DNA of 64,000 bases from Streptomyces sp. SAI-127. GTDB taxonomy: Bacteria > Actinomycetota > Actinomycetes > Streptomycetales > Streptomycetaceae. Shown here in pieces: positions 34,657-42,215 of this stretch (its first letter is position 1; each line of letters opens with the position of its first letter). The stretch is taken from assembly GCF_029894425.1 (NCBI RefSeq), contig NZ_JARXYJ010000001.1, positions 6,654,501 through 6,718,500 of the forward strand. The letters are read 5' to 3'. The position numbers and the translations under genes were made by a program. A model generated the notes under the pieces. The model had not been told where the DNA came from. It saw only the letters and a program-made list of their open reading frames with translations, and searched no databases.

Positions 34657-35025
34657 ATGACCAAGCCTTCCGCATCACCGGCGCGTCATCACACCTCCTC
34701 GGACTCGGTGCTGTCCCTGTGGTCGCAGGACTCGGTGCTGTCGATCGGCTCGGTGGGCTCGGTCCTGTCCATCGGCTCCGTGGGCTCGGCGCTCTCGGTC
34801 GGCTCGATCGGCAGCGCCCTGTCCGTCGGCTCGATCGGCTCGGCCCTCTCCCTGATCTCGGCGGGTTCCTGGCTGAGCACGGGGTCGCTGCTGTCGGCGC
34901 AGTCCAAGTGGTCCGTGCTCTCGTGGCGCACGTCCCACGGGCTGATGCGGTCCGCGGGGGCAGTGGGAGCAGTGGCTGTGGGCGCCGCCGTGTTGCTGGC
35001 GGTGCGGGGCGGCTCCGACGACTAG
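34657..35025 (+). CDS. serine-triplet (Sxx) repeat protein with C-terminal membrane helix
   Basis: A 122-residue protein of unusual composition. Residues 17-91 are 25 uninterrupted triplets in which every third residue is Ser (SVL SLW SQD SVL SIG SVG ...), with a 9-residue super-repeat SxLSxGSxG visible as a roughly 27-bp DNA repeat. A hydrophobic helix near the C-terminus (AGAVGAVAVGAAVLLAV) and RGGSDD end follow. There is no signal peptide, so it may be a tail-anchored membrane protein. The function is unknown; a regular solenoid with a serine ladder is possible (inference). Its Shine-Dalgarno site is weak. Confidence 0.7.
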   Translation: MTKPSASPARHHTSSDSVLSLWSQDSVLSIGSVGSVLSIGSVGSALSVGSIGSALSVGSIGSALSLISAGSWLSTGSLLSAQSKWSVLSWRTSHGLMRSAGAVGAVAVGAAVLLAVRGGSDD

Positions 35026-35093
35026 GGGCTGCCCGTCAGGGTTTCGGGGCGGCTCGCGCCTCGGAATGAGTGGGGCCCTGATGAGCAGGCGCG

Positions 35094-35924
35094 TCATGAA
35101 TGATCGTTCAGGAGGTCGGCGTAGCCGCGGGCCTGTTCGGAGGCGTTGCGGTGCCAGTCGGACTGGGTGCGGTGCTCCTCGGCCAGGGAGGGCTCGGCGG
35201 TGACGAGCTGGTCGTAGACGGTGGCGATCTCCGCGTGCACGGCCGCGATGGCGAGCCGGTTGGCGCGGACGGCGTCCGCATGTCCGCGGTGGGCGTCGAG
35301 GGCGAGGGGATCGTCAGCGATGGGCGCGTTGGCGGGGCCGTGCTCATGCAGCGCGCTGTACGCCTCGTTGAGCTTCGTGGCCCGCGCGTCCAGCTTCGTG
35401 CGCCGGGTGTGCAGGGCGGAACCGCGGACCCGCAGGCTGGCCTCGTAGGCGTGGGAGCCGGGAAAGCGGACCGCGTCCAGCCCTGAGGTCACCGCGTGCG
35501 GCCGGTCGGGACGCAGCCCGGCGTACCGGGCGTCGGCCTCGGCTGCCACCTCGAGTGTCTTCAGGTGCGGTGGCAGGGCGCTACGGCCGATGGCCGCCCA
35601 GGCGTGCACATCGCCGTACCACTTCTCGTGGGCGGACTGCCGGGTGACGCCGGCGACCTCCCCGATCTCGGCCCAGGTGGTACCACGCTCCCGCTCGGCG
35701 ACCACGGCCTCCCGCACCACGTCCTCCGTCCGACGCTGGAGCTTCAGCGCGGTACGCAGCAGATCCCCGGGCTCGGTCTCCGGCTCGACGGGCACGGCGT
35801 CGAGTACGGCGTCGGCGAGCTGGCGGAGCGTGAGCGCGAGGGCGACTCGGGACTCGTCGCGGGGGGAGAGGCGGTGGAGCTCGGGGGTGGCCGAGGGGGA
35901 GGAGAGGTCATCGGCATCTAGCAT
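35094..35924 (-). CDS. helix-turn-helix hypothetical protein
   Basis: A 276-residue cytoplasmic protein. Residues about 55-100 (TEDVVREAVVAERERGTTWAEIGEVAGVTRQSAHEKW) include a helix-turn-helix of the WAEIGEVAGVTRQSA type. The rest is helical and charged (repeated Ala/His/Glu-rich segments to LLNDHS). It may be a DNA-binding protein, but no family is recognised with certainty. ATG 35924 has a weak upstream site. It is the last gene before the left direct repeat of the island. Confidence 0.75.
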   Translation of the reverse strand: MLDADDLSSPSATPELHRLSPRDESRVALALTLRQLADAVLDAVPVEPETEPGDLLRTALKLQRRTEDVVREAVVAERERGTTWAEIGEVAGVTRQSAHEKWYGDVHAWAAIGRSALPPHLKTLEVAAEADARYAGLRPDRPHAVTSGLDAVRFPGSHAYEASLRVRGSALHTRRTKLDARATKLNEAYSALHEHGPANAPIADDPLALDAHRGHADAVRANRLAIAAVHAEIATVYDQLVTAEPSLAEEHRTQSDWHRNASEQARGYADLLNDHS

Positions 35925-36129
35925 GACGTCAGGCTATCCCTGACAACGGGTGGGCGGGGGGTGTTCGCCCAGGTCACGAGTGACGGGTGGGGCCGTCCCC
36001 TTCGGCGGATGGACGGCGTCCCGGAGTTCCGCGCCTTCACTCGGTTCGATCTCGCAGCCCGGACAGAGGCGCCGCAGCATGTCGGAGGTAGCCGCCATCA
36101 CTGAAAGTGGGAGGGGCCGAGATCACACG

Positions 36130-36243
36130 ACGACGACCGACCGTGACAGTCGATCTACGACCGCCGACGACGAACCCCCAGGTCACAGCCCCCGACCAAA
36201 CGGGTTACCACCCGAGGGTGGACCTCAGACAAGAATGGGGTGT
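36130..36243 (+). repeat. left copy of island-bounding direct repeat (attL-like)
   Basis: This 114-bp segment matches 44756-44869 in the same orientation and with the same length. The last 76 bp (36168-36243) differ from the right copy by only two substitutions and two single-base indels; the first 38 bp are more diverged. It contains a CCACCC-GA-GGGTGG hairpin. It lies beside the integrase remnant, as expected for an attachment site. Confidence 0.8.
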
Positions 36244-36270
36244 TACTTACCGGATGAGGGCATGAAACAG

Positions 36271-36302
36271 CCCCTCACCAGCAGGTTTGCCGCCGATGAG
36301 GG
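36271..36302 (-). terminator. hairpin after integrase remnant
   Basis: CCCCTCA (36271-36277) pairs with TGAGGGG (36296-36302) just past the leftward integrase stop at 36309. Confidence 0.5.
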
Positions 36303-36308
36303 GCCGTG

Positions 36309-36752
36309 TCAGGCAGCCTGGGCCGTCTCTGGGCCGTCGTGGGCGTGACCGGCGGCCCGGTACATCGCTGACATGGCTTTCCGGGTCCGGGTCTCGCTGG
36401 ACGGCATGAGGTGCGTGTACACGCGGAGCGTGAACCCTGCGTCGCTGTGGCCGAGGTACAGACTCAGGGCCTTGATGTTCTCCCCGGCATCCAGGAGGAC
36501 CGACGCGTAGAAGTGCCGGAGGGCGTGCATGCCGTGCTCGCGGGGCGCCGCGTAACGCTCGCCCTTCTCCGGGGTCGGGATGATGCCGGCGGATGCCAGA
36601 GCGGGCTTCTGCGCGAGCACATGCAGCGCTTCCCGCCCGTCGAGGTGACGTTGCCCTGGCTCACGCCGACCGGCCCGAAGGTGACACACCGCCTCATCTT
36701 CACGAGCGGCATCGGCGCTGCCATCTGGAGCCAAGGCTTCAACGACCAGGCG
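36309..36752 (-). pseudogene. tyrosine-recombinase integrase remnant with internal inversion
   Basis: The minus strand from about 36609 to 36309 encodes the C-terminal catalytic part of a pSAM2-type integrase: KPALASAGIIPTPEKG, HGMHALRHFYASVLLDAG (catalytic H-x-x-R), LSLYLGHSDAGFTLRVYTHL (catalytic His and Tyr). Directly before it, the plus strand from about 36612 to 36750 encodes the segment that should precede it, in the opposite orientation: MQRFPPVEVTLPWLTP, HRLIFTSGIGAAIW and SQGFNDQA. So a piece of about 140 bp has been inverted, and the rest of the N-terminus is missing. The gene cannot make a working integrase. Confidence 0.82.
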
Positions 36753-36790
36753 TGCGCTCCCCGTCGGCCGTCGGGGACGAGCTTGTCGGC

Positions 36791-37726
36791 TCACTGCGGT
36801 GGGGTTTCTAGGACGAGGCGGATCTCCGTTATCTCATAGCCCGCGCGGTCGAAGGCGGCGGCCATCGGAACGTTGACGGTGTCCGTCGTAGCGGTAATGC
36901 GGTCGGCGCCCTCGCTCGCGTGGAACCTGGTGATCTCGGCGAGGATTTCGTCGATCAGGCCCTGTCCGCGCTGCTCTGGGACAACACCCAGGTAGCCGAC
37001 GTTTCGGTGGTAGGGGGTCGCGGAGGGGATGGCCAGGCCCGCCAGGTTGCCGTCCGGGAGTTCGGCAAGGCGCCACCAGGAGCGCTCACCAGGACAGTCG
37101 AGGTAAAACGCGATGTCCTCGCGGGCCAATTGCGCGGCGTCCATCGAGCGGAGCTCGTTCTGCGTGTGCAGATCCAGGCTCCCGGCCGACAGCCGGATGA
37201 ACGCGTCGAGGAACTCCTCGTCCGTACCCTCCCGGAAGATCAGCTTCCCCGCAGGCACAGGGACCTTGGCAGCTGGTGTCCACTCGTAGCGCAGACGCTC
37301 AATCTCGCTGCTCAGTCCCGATCTGCACGCCGCCTCCCTGCGCCAGGCCACCGCATCGACCAACACCGGGCTGCTCCGCCAGTCTCGGGGCAGCGAGATG
37401 TTGTAAGCAGGAAGAGCCTCGAAGGCGGCATGGCCGGCGGCAAGCAGCCCGGAGGCGATGGCGACCGGGTCGACGACGCTGGAGCGCACCTGGAGGCAAT
37501 CGAGCGCGATCGGCCGCGCGCTGTCGGCACGGCCCCACCACAGAGCGCGAGCCAGGATCTCCCCATCCTCGTCCTCAGCGAACCAGATCCACTCGGGGCG
37601 GAACTGGTTGCTCGCGAGCTCCTCTCGGATCCTTTCCGCGGTCAGAGCGGGGACAGGACCATCGGCCGGGTAGGCGGCGGCGCGGTTGAGGTCTGCGGGG
37701 TCTGCGGTGGCAGCGCGAAAGAGCAT
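36791..37726 (-). CDS. GNAT-family N-acetyltransferase
   Basis: A 311-residue GNAT protein. The C-terminal half carries the acetyl-CoA motif region NVGYLGVVPEQRGQGLIDEILAEI and the family-typical ITATTDTVNVPMAAAFDRAGYE. The N-terminal half (PEWIWFAEDEDGEILARALWW) looks like a degenerate second GNAT fold. Substrate unknown. ATG 37726 is the likely start, though the upstream site is weak and a GTG at 37762 is possible. It is intact within the decayed island and abuts the integrase remnant. Confidence 0.8.
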   Translation of the reverse strand: MLFRAATADPADLNRAAAYPADGPVPALTAERIREELASNQFRPEWIWFAEDEDGEILARALWWGRADSARPIALDCLQVRSSVVDPVAIASGLLAAGHAAFEALPAYNISLPRDWRSSPVLVDAVAWRREAACRSGLSSEIERLRYEWTPAAKVPVPAGKLIFREGTDEEFLDAFIRLSAGSLDLHTQNELRSMDAAQLAREDIAFYLDCPGERSWWRLAELPDGNLAGLAIPSATPYHRNVGYLGVVPEQRGQGLIDEILAEITRFHASEGADRITATTDTVNVPMAAAFDRAGYEITEIRLVLETPPQ

Positions 37727-38005
37727 CCGATCATGATCACACCGTGGTGCCAACGGGACCACGTCTTTTTCGACTAGAGCTACGGATCAAAAGGCGCCCG
37801 TGCCCCGGCCGTGCCCGATTGCCCTTCACCACTCGGCGTGTGCCATAGCTGTGCCACATCGGCCGGTCAATCACGGCCAACGACGGCTCGCCGCAGTGCT
37901 GCTCAGTTAGTAGTCGGGTCGCCCGGGGGTGAGACTCCCCCGGGCGACCCGACTACTAGCCCGTCGGTCTGGCGGGACGGATATTTTGCCTTTGCGGACG
38001 CCCGC
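37727..38005. other. intergenic region with strong palindrome
   Basis: About 280 bp without a gene, containing a 22-bp perfect inverted repeat (separate entry). Nothing else is recognised. Confidence 0.5.
37908..37958. terminator. 22-bp perfect palindrome, probable bidirectional terminator
   Basis: Arms 37908-37929 and 37937-37958 are perfectly complementary (TAGTAGTCGGGTCGCCCGGG...) with the 7-nt loop TGAGACT. It lies downstream of the leftward DHFR-like gene, 48 bp past its stop, which fits a terminator. Confidence 0.75.
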
Positions 38006-38605
38006 CTATTTCGTGACCGCGTACCGCACGTGCGTGGCGTACGGCGAGCTGACAGCCTTGACCACCTCGAGGTCGACGTCGCGGTCGAACCCGTCGAACA
38101 GCCGCTTGCCGGCGCCGAGGATCACCGGTGCCGTCGAGAGCACCAACTCGTCCACCCGACCGGCGGCCAGCGCCTGCCGGATCACGTCCGCACCGCCGCC
38201 GATCGCCACGTCGTTGCCACCGGCCTTCTCGGTCGCCTGCGCCAGCGCCTCGTCGAGCCCGGACACGAACGTGAACCCCGCCTCCGGCGCCGGCTGGTCC
38301 CCGGTGCGGTGGGTGAGCACGAACAGCGGGCCGGGGAACGGGTTCGTGCCTCCCCACGCGCCCGCGGCGTCATACATCCCCCGGCCGCAGATGCCGGCGC
38401 CGAAGCTCGCGACGAGCTCGTCGTAGAACTCCTTGTCGGGGCCGTGCATCGCGAAGTCGTGTCCGCCGTCGTAGGTCCACGGGCCGCCCATCACCCAGTA
38501 GTGCAGGCGCTCTCCGCCCTTGCCCAGGCCGTACTCGGGTCCGTCATCGGGTCCGGTGACGAAGCCGTCGACCGACATGGTGATGGATGCGATGACCTTG
38601 CCCAT
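38006..38605 (-). CDS. dihydrofolate reductase/RibD C-terminal domain protein
   Basis: A 199-residue member of the DHFR-like RibD_C family (MGKVIASITMSVDGFVTGPDD, FDGFDRDVDLEVVKAVSSPYATHVRY). These are usually NADPH-binding reductases of unknown substrate. GGNDVAIGGGADVIRQALAAGRVDEL is the typical nucleotide-binding segment. ATG 38605 follows GGAGGAGG. It is intact and lies between the palindromic terminator and a VOC gene fragment. Confidence 0.9.
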   Translation of the reverse strand: MGKVIASITMSVDGFVTGPDDGPEYGLGKGGERLHYWVMGGPWTYDGGHDFAMHGPDKEFYDELVASFGAGICGRGMYDAAGAWGGTNPFPGPLFVLTHRTGDQPAPEAGFTFVSGLDEALAQATEKAGGNDVAIGGGADVIRQALAAGRVDELVLSTAPVILGAGKRLFDGFDRDVDLEVVKAVSSPYATHVRYAVTK

Positions 38606-38665
38606 AGTTCCTCCTCCGTCGTGTGTCGAGAGGACAGACCCGGCAGCGGCCGCCAACTCATCGCG

Positions 38666-38758
38666 TCAGTCGGTGAACCCGCAGAACTCGTTGCCTGCCG
38701 GGTCCGCCAGCACAACCCATCCGGTCTCCACAGGAGCTCTGGATAGCTGCTGACAAAA
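38666..38758 (-). pseudogene. C-terminal fragment of a glyoxalase/VOC protein
   Basis: On the minus strand an in-frame stretch reads SRAPVETGWVVLADPAGNEF then CGFTD and a stop at 38666. This is the usual end of VOC/glyoxalase-fold proteins (the Glu in GNEFC is the metal-ligand position). Upstream the frame becomes meaningless and no start exists, so only the 3' end of the gene survives. Confidence 0.65.
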
Positions 38759-38841
38759 CGCCCCCACGTCCTGTCATTTAAGAGGAAGCGTGATCACGAA
38801 GAAGTGTGCACTGCCACCGGCTTCACCGCACGTGAAAGCCA

Positions 38842-38939
38842 GTCGAATGCGTGTCGAAGTCGGCATGCGAGGCTCCGTCAGGCCGTACAACTGACCAGGT
38901 CAGCGGCCTACTGCGAGCAAACCAGAAGTGCGCCTTCTA
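38842..38939 (+). repeat. inner direct repeat, left copy, ending in tRNA-Arg fragment
   Basis: This 98-bp segment aligns without gaps to 43842-43939 with about 70% identity (counted by eye: 69 of 98). The outer 19 bp (GTCGAATGCGTGTCGAAGT) and the final 13 bp (AGTGCGCCTTCTA) are identical. The end matches the anticodon arm of tRNA-Arg(TCT). It looks like one side of an old attachment-site pair. Confidence 0.7.
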
Positions 38940-38951
38940 AAGCGCTTGGCC
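38930..38951 (+). other. tRNA-Arg(TCT) anticodon-arm fragment
   Basis: GCGCCTTCTAAAGCGCTTGGCC equals the tRNA sequence GCGCCTTCTAAGCGCTTGGCC except for one inserted A. Only this part of the tRNA is present, in the opposite orientation to the intact gene at 28255-28326. tRNA fragments of this kind are left by integrases that cross over in the anticodon loop. Confidence 0.65.
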
Positions 38952-38970
38952 TCGTGCTGTGGCTGGCCGA

Positions 38971-39002
38971 CTAAGCGCTGTCCCGTAAGTGATCTTGATG
39001 TG
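38971..39002 (+). repeat. left terminal inverted repeat
   Basis: 32 bp, CTAAGCGCTGTCCCGTAAGT then GATCTTGATGTG. It lies just before the transposase reading frame. Confidence 0.75.
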
Positions 39003-39004
39003 CG

Positions 39005-39701
39005 ATGGTCTTGGACTGTGGCTGGTGTAATGACGGCGTCAGAGCCGTCTTGGGCCGGCCTTGGAAGCTCCCGCTTCAGGACTGGGTGCTGTTGGTGGCC
39101 GCGTACTGGCGCACCCACCTGACGCTGAGGCAACTGGCGCCCCTGTTCGGGGTGTCGAAGTCGGCGGCGGACCGGGTCATCGACCACCTCGGACCGAAGC
39201 TCGCGCTCCCGCCGCGGCGCCGCTTCCGCAAGGACGCCGTGCTGATCGTGGACGGCACCCTGGTGCCGACCCGCGATCACACCGTCGCTGAGCAGTCGAA
39301 GAACTATCGGTACTCGACCAACCATCAGGTGGTCGTCGACGCCGACATCCGGCTGGTGGTCGTGCTCGGCCGGCCACTGCCGGGCAACCGCAATGACTGC
39401 CGGGCCTGGGCCGAGTCCGGCGCGAAGGACGCCGTCGGGAAGACCGTAACCGATCGCCGACGGCGGCTACCGCGGAACGCGACTGGTAATCCCTCACCGC
39501 CGTCGCAGCGCGGACGAAGAACTCCCCGACCGGAAGCAGGCGCACAACAAGAGCCACAGGCAGGTCCGGGCCCGCGTTGAGCACGTCTTTGCCCGCATGA
39601 AGACCTGGAAGATCTTGCGTGACTGCCGCCTCCGCGGCGACGGTGTGCACCACGCGATGCGCGGCATAGCCCGCCTGCACAACCTCAACCTCGCCGGATA
39701 G
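39005..39701 (+). pseudogene. IS5-family transposase, frameshifted
   Basis: The first frame encodes the helix-turn-helix LTLRQLAPLFGVSKSAADRVIDHLG and the DDE domain start DAVLIVDGTLVPTRDH (first Asp), STNHQVVVDADIRLVVV and GRPLPGNRNDCRAW. Near 39450 the frame is lost; one extra G restores it to give IADGGYRGTRLVIPHRR (second Asp), ARVEHVFARMKTWKILRDCR (the Glu) and IARLHNLNLAG before the stop at 39701. A single-base insertion therefore inactivates it unless frameshifting occurs. The start is uncertain. Confidence 0.85.
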
Positions 39702-39769
39702 GCGCCCGCCACCTGGAGGCCGCTGACGTGAGCTGCTGGTGAACGAGCCGACCCACGCCAGTCCCGAGG

Positions 39770-40693
39770 TCATTTCGTCTGCGGGCGGGCCTGCTTCACC
39801 TCGCGGTCGATAGCCCAGGCGTCAGCGACCGGCCCGAGGTGGCCGAGCTTGTCGGGGTTGATCACCGAGCGGATGGTCTGGATCTGCCCATCGAGCACCT
39901 CGAGGGCCAAGGTGTGGAGCACCTTGCCGTCCCGGTCGCGGAAGATCGCTCCGGGCTGGCCGTTGACCTCGTGCGGCTCGAAGGTCACGTCGATCCGGGC
40001 CATCCGGGGGAAGACGGAGGCGAGCAGCCGGGCCACGTTCTCGGCGCCGATGACGGCCCTGGCAAGCTGCGGGGCCTTGCCGCCGCCGTCCCCGACCATC
40101 GACACGTCGGCGGCGAGTAGATCCCGCAGGCCGACGACATCGCCTTCGCGGAGGGCGTCGAAGAATCGCGTCGCCAGTTCCTGCCGCTCCTGACGGTCCG
40201 CTTCGAACCGTGGCCGTCCGGCCTGCATGTGCCGCCGCGCCCGTACCAGCAGCTGCCGGCACGCCGCCTCCGACCGCCCCACCGCCGCGGCGACCTCGTC
40301 GAAGCCGAAGCCGAAGACCTCCCGCAGCACGAACACCGACCGCTCCAGCGGGCTGAGCCGCTCCAGGAGCAGCAGCGCCGCCATCGACACAGAGTCGGCC
40401 AGTTCCGCTGAGCGTGCCGGATCCTGATAGGGATCGGTGAGCAGCGGCTCGGGGAACCACGGCCCGACGTACTCCTCCCGCCTCACCCGTGCGGAGCGCA
40501 GCACGTCGATCGAGATCCGCGTCACCGTGGCGGACAAGAAGGCCTTGGTCGACGTGGGCCGGGTCGCCGAGGCGTCGAAGCGCAGCCAGGTCTCCTGTAC
40601 CGCGTCCTCGGCCTCTCCCACGCTGCCCAGAATCCGGTAGGCGATCGAGAACAGCAGCGGCCGCAGCTCCTCGAACTCCTCGACCTTGCTCAC
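39770..40693 (-). CDS. ECF41-type RNA polymerase sigma factor
   Basis: A 307-residue ECF sigma factor. Sigma region 2 is FEELRPLLFSIAYRILGSVGEAEDAVQETWLRF; region 4 is LSPLERSVFVLREVFGFGFDEVAAAVGRSEAACRQLLVRARRHM. A SnoaL-like C-terminal extension follows (RFFDALREGDVVGLRDLLAADVSM...) containing NPDKLGHL, the signature of group ECF41, whose extension regulates activity. GTG 40693 follows GAGGGGGAG. ECF41 factors typically control a neighbouring COE-type gene, here the AhpD-like gene 150 bp upstream in the same orientation. Confidence 0.92.
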   Translation of the reverse strand: MSKVEEFEELRPLLFSIAYRILGSVGEAEDAVQETWLRFDASATRPTSTKAFLSATVTRISIDVLRSARVRREEYVGPWFPEPLLTDPYQDPARSAELADSVSMAALLLLERLSPLERSVFVLREVFGFGFDEVAAAVGRSEAACRQLLVRARRHMQAGRPRFEADRQERQELATRFFDALREGDVVGLRDLLAADVSMVGDGGGKAPQLARAVIGAENVARLLASVFPRMARIDVTFEPHEVNGQPGAIFRDRDGKVLHTLALEVLDGQIQTIRSVINPDKLGHLGPVADAWAIDREVKQARPQTK

Positions 40694-40843
40694 GCCGACT
40701 CCCCCTCGTGGTCCTCCCGCCCGGCCGTACTCGTCGGCGCGGGCATCTTCTTGGTGATCATTTGGTCCACCGGCGGCGCAGAGCAAGGCCCCCACGGGCC
40801 GGGGGCCCAGAGCCCGCGGCCCGGGCCGGTTGCCGACGACCGT

Positions 40844-41317
40844 TCAGTGGAACTGCCCGACCTCGTAGTCGCCGGCCGGCTGCTGGGTGATGATGTTCAG
40901 CCGGTTCACCGTGTTCATGAAGGACACCAGGATCACCAGGGCGGTGAGCTGCTCCTCGTCGTAGTGCTCGGCGGCACGCGCCCAGACCTCGTCGCTGACC
41001 CCATCGGCCGCGTCCGCGACCCGGGTCCCCTGCTCCGCCAGCTCCAGCGCGACGCGTTCGGCCTCGGTGAAGACCGTGGCCTCCCGCCACGCCGCCACCA
41101 GGTTCAGCCGCACCGGGGCCTCTCCGGCAGCGGCGGCCTCCTTTGTGTGCATGTCGATGCAGACGGCGCAGCCGTTGATCTGGCTCACGCGCAGCGCCAC
41201 CAACTCCTGCGTCGCGGCCGGCAGCGGGGATTCCTTGAGCGCCCTGCCCGCCGACATGAGGTGCTTGAGGGCCTTGCTGGGGTTCGGGCTGGCGAAGTAG
41301 TTCAGTCGCGCGTCCAT
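40844..41317 (-). CDS. carboxymuconolactone decarboxylase/AhpD-like protein
   Basis: A 157-residue CMD-family protein. ALRVSQINGCAVCIDMHTKEAAAAGE contains the redox CxxC and downstream His of alkylhydroperoxidase AhpD-like enzymes, and the helical ending LVSFMNTVNRLNI is typical. Members reduce peroxides or act on lactones. ATG 41317 follows GGAGGAG. It is the usual target-gene type of ECF41 sigma factors (COE: carboxymuconolactone decarboxylase, oxidoreductase or epimerase), so the two form a regulatory module inside the IS-bounded unit. Confidence 0.92.
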   Translation of the reverse strand: MDARLNYFASPNPSKALKHLMSAGRALKESPLPAATQELVALRVSQINGCAVCIDMHTKEAAAAGEAPVRLNLVAAWREATVFTEAERVALELAEQGTRVADAADGVSDEVWARAAEHYDEEQLTALVILVSFMNTVNRLNIITQQPAGDYEVGQFH

Positions 41318-41804
41318 CGTGTGCTCCTCCGTGGTCGTCAGTGGCTGCACCCCCTGAGACGAGGTAGCCCCAAGCCCTGTGACACGGACGCGTGTGACCC
41401 ACGTCTCCCTGCTGCCGGGGTGTTCGGAGATGCACAGGCGGGGTTGCTGTTTCGTCATAGGGGTGCGGGCAATCCTCGATCAAGGAGCCGATGATGAACC
41501 TCACGCTGTGGATGACTGCTGGCCGCTGTCTGACTGGTCGGCAGCGCCAGACCACTCAGCCCGGTGTATGGACTCCGGAACGGCTCCGGCGCCGCACTCA
41601 TGCCAGCCACGATCCATGTTCACCGCACCTCAAGATCACTTGCGGGACAGCCCTTAGCTTGCCGTCAGGACTGACGACGTCGTTCTGCTCCTTGACCGTG
41701 CCAGTGCCGAGGACCTCTACGAGGTGTTGCGGCCGGTAGGTGAGCATCACGCTGCCGGTGCGCCGATCCCACCCATGCCCTGGGAAGCGAACTAGACACT
41801 GTAT
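41318..41804. other. region with AhpD promoter, right IS end and gene remnants
   Basis: The first part must hold the promoter of the AhpD-like gene. At 41494, AAGGAG followed by ATG gives a short frame MNLTLWMTAGRCLTGR that could be the truncated start of a DoxX-like membrane gene (weak). The right inverted repeat is at 41626-41657. After it, the minus strand of about 41655-41795 has a coding-like stretch (VMLTYRPQHLVEVLGTGTVK) with no start, probably a fragment of a gene cut by the insertion. Confidence 0.4.
41626..41657 (-). repeat. right terminal inverted repeat
   Basis: 32 bp, the reverse complement of the left repeat with three mismatches (CACCTCAAGATCACTTGCGG then GACAGCCCTTAG on the plus strand). 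Confidence 0.75.
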
Positions 41805-42215
41805 CTAATAGACATTGAGACGCCTATGTTCGGATTGCAATTTCAAAAAGTCAGATCGGGACTTATCGAGCTCGAGGCCATCTTCTGTTTGATTTATGAG
41901 ATAACCTAACCGGTCTCGCGACTCCATGAATCCGCGCCATCTTTGTTGGGGTTTAAGCCAAGTATCCACGGCTACGAGAATTGCCACTAAAATAGCCAAG
42001 CTAGGCGTCCAGCTAGCCGCGCCAGCAAGAGGGCTCCCAAGCAGGCTATCGGCGCCTGCAATAATCGAGCTGAAGACGATCAGTAGCATTCGACTCGCGA
42101 AATAAGTCAGTCCGTAAGCCCTGGTCGAGCGTCGCCAGTGGGCCCTCAGCCCTCGCATATCCCGTAGTAGCAAATCGCGAGCATCTTCCTTTTGCTCTCG
42201 AGTCTCTTTGACCAT
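41805..42215 (-). CDS. SLATT/DUF4231-like two-helix membrane protein
   Basis: A 136-residue protein with a basic N-terminal helix (MVKETREQKEDARDLLLRDM), two transmembrane segments (about 40-62 and 75-92) and a charged C-terminal helix (TWLKPQQRWRGFMESRDRLGYLINQTEDGLEL). This is the plan of SLATT or DUF4231 proteins, predicted pore-forming effectors of nucleotide-dependent conflict systems. GC content is visibly lower than in the neighbours, and a TTA (bldA) codon occurs at 41907-41909. ATG 42215 follows a purine-rich AGGGGGGG. It appears foreign. Confidence 0.68.
   Translation of the reverse strand: MVKETREQKEDARDLLLRDMRGLRAHWRRSTRAYGLTYFASRMLLIVFSSIIAGADSLLGSPLAGAASWTPSLAILVAILVAVDTWLKPQQRWRGFMESRDRLGYLINQTEDGLELDKSRSDFLKLQSEHRRLNVY

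Larger units (their letters stand above)
35925..36308. other. gene-free junction between core genome and island
   Basis: About 380 bp without a gene. It holds the left copy of the island-bounding direct repeat (36130-36243) and a CCCCTCA...TGAGGGG hairpin (36271-36302) next to the integrase 3' end. Bases 35940-36130 show nothing recognisable. Confidence 0.7.
38971..41657 (+). mobile_element. IS5-like unit bounded by 32-bp inverted repeats, carrying sigma factor and AhpD-like gene
   Basis: Terminal inverted repeats at 38971-39002 and 41626-41657 match at 29 of 32 positions (CTAAGCGCTGTCCCG..., reading inward). Inside are an IS5-family transposase with a frameshift (39005-39701), an ECF41-type sigma factor and a carboxymuconolactone-decarboxylase-like gene. 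IS5-like elements with one transposase gene are normally under 1 kb, so about 1.9 kb is extra cargo. Alternatively the right repeat is the end of a second, deleted copy. No clear identical target duplication is seen beyond a possible TA. Confidence 0.65.

Noticed and set aside
34689..34931. Minus-strand frame opposite the serine-triplet gene (EPTEPTD-type repeats)
   Set aside because: Periodic only because the sense strand is periodic; it lacks a start site and the C-terminal helix makes the plus-strand frame more credible.
36168..36243. Outer repeat as part of a tRNA or known RNA gene
   Set aside because: It does not fold as a cloverleaf; only a short CCACCC/GGGTGG hairpin is visible.
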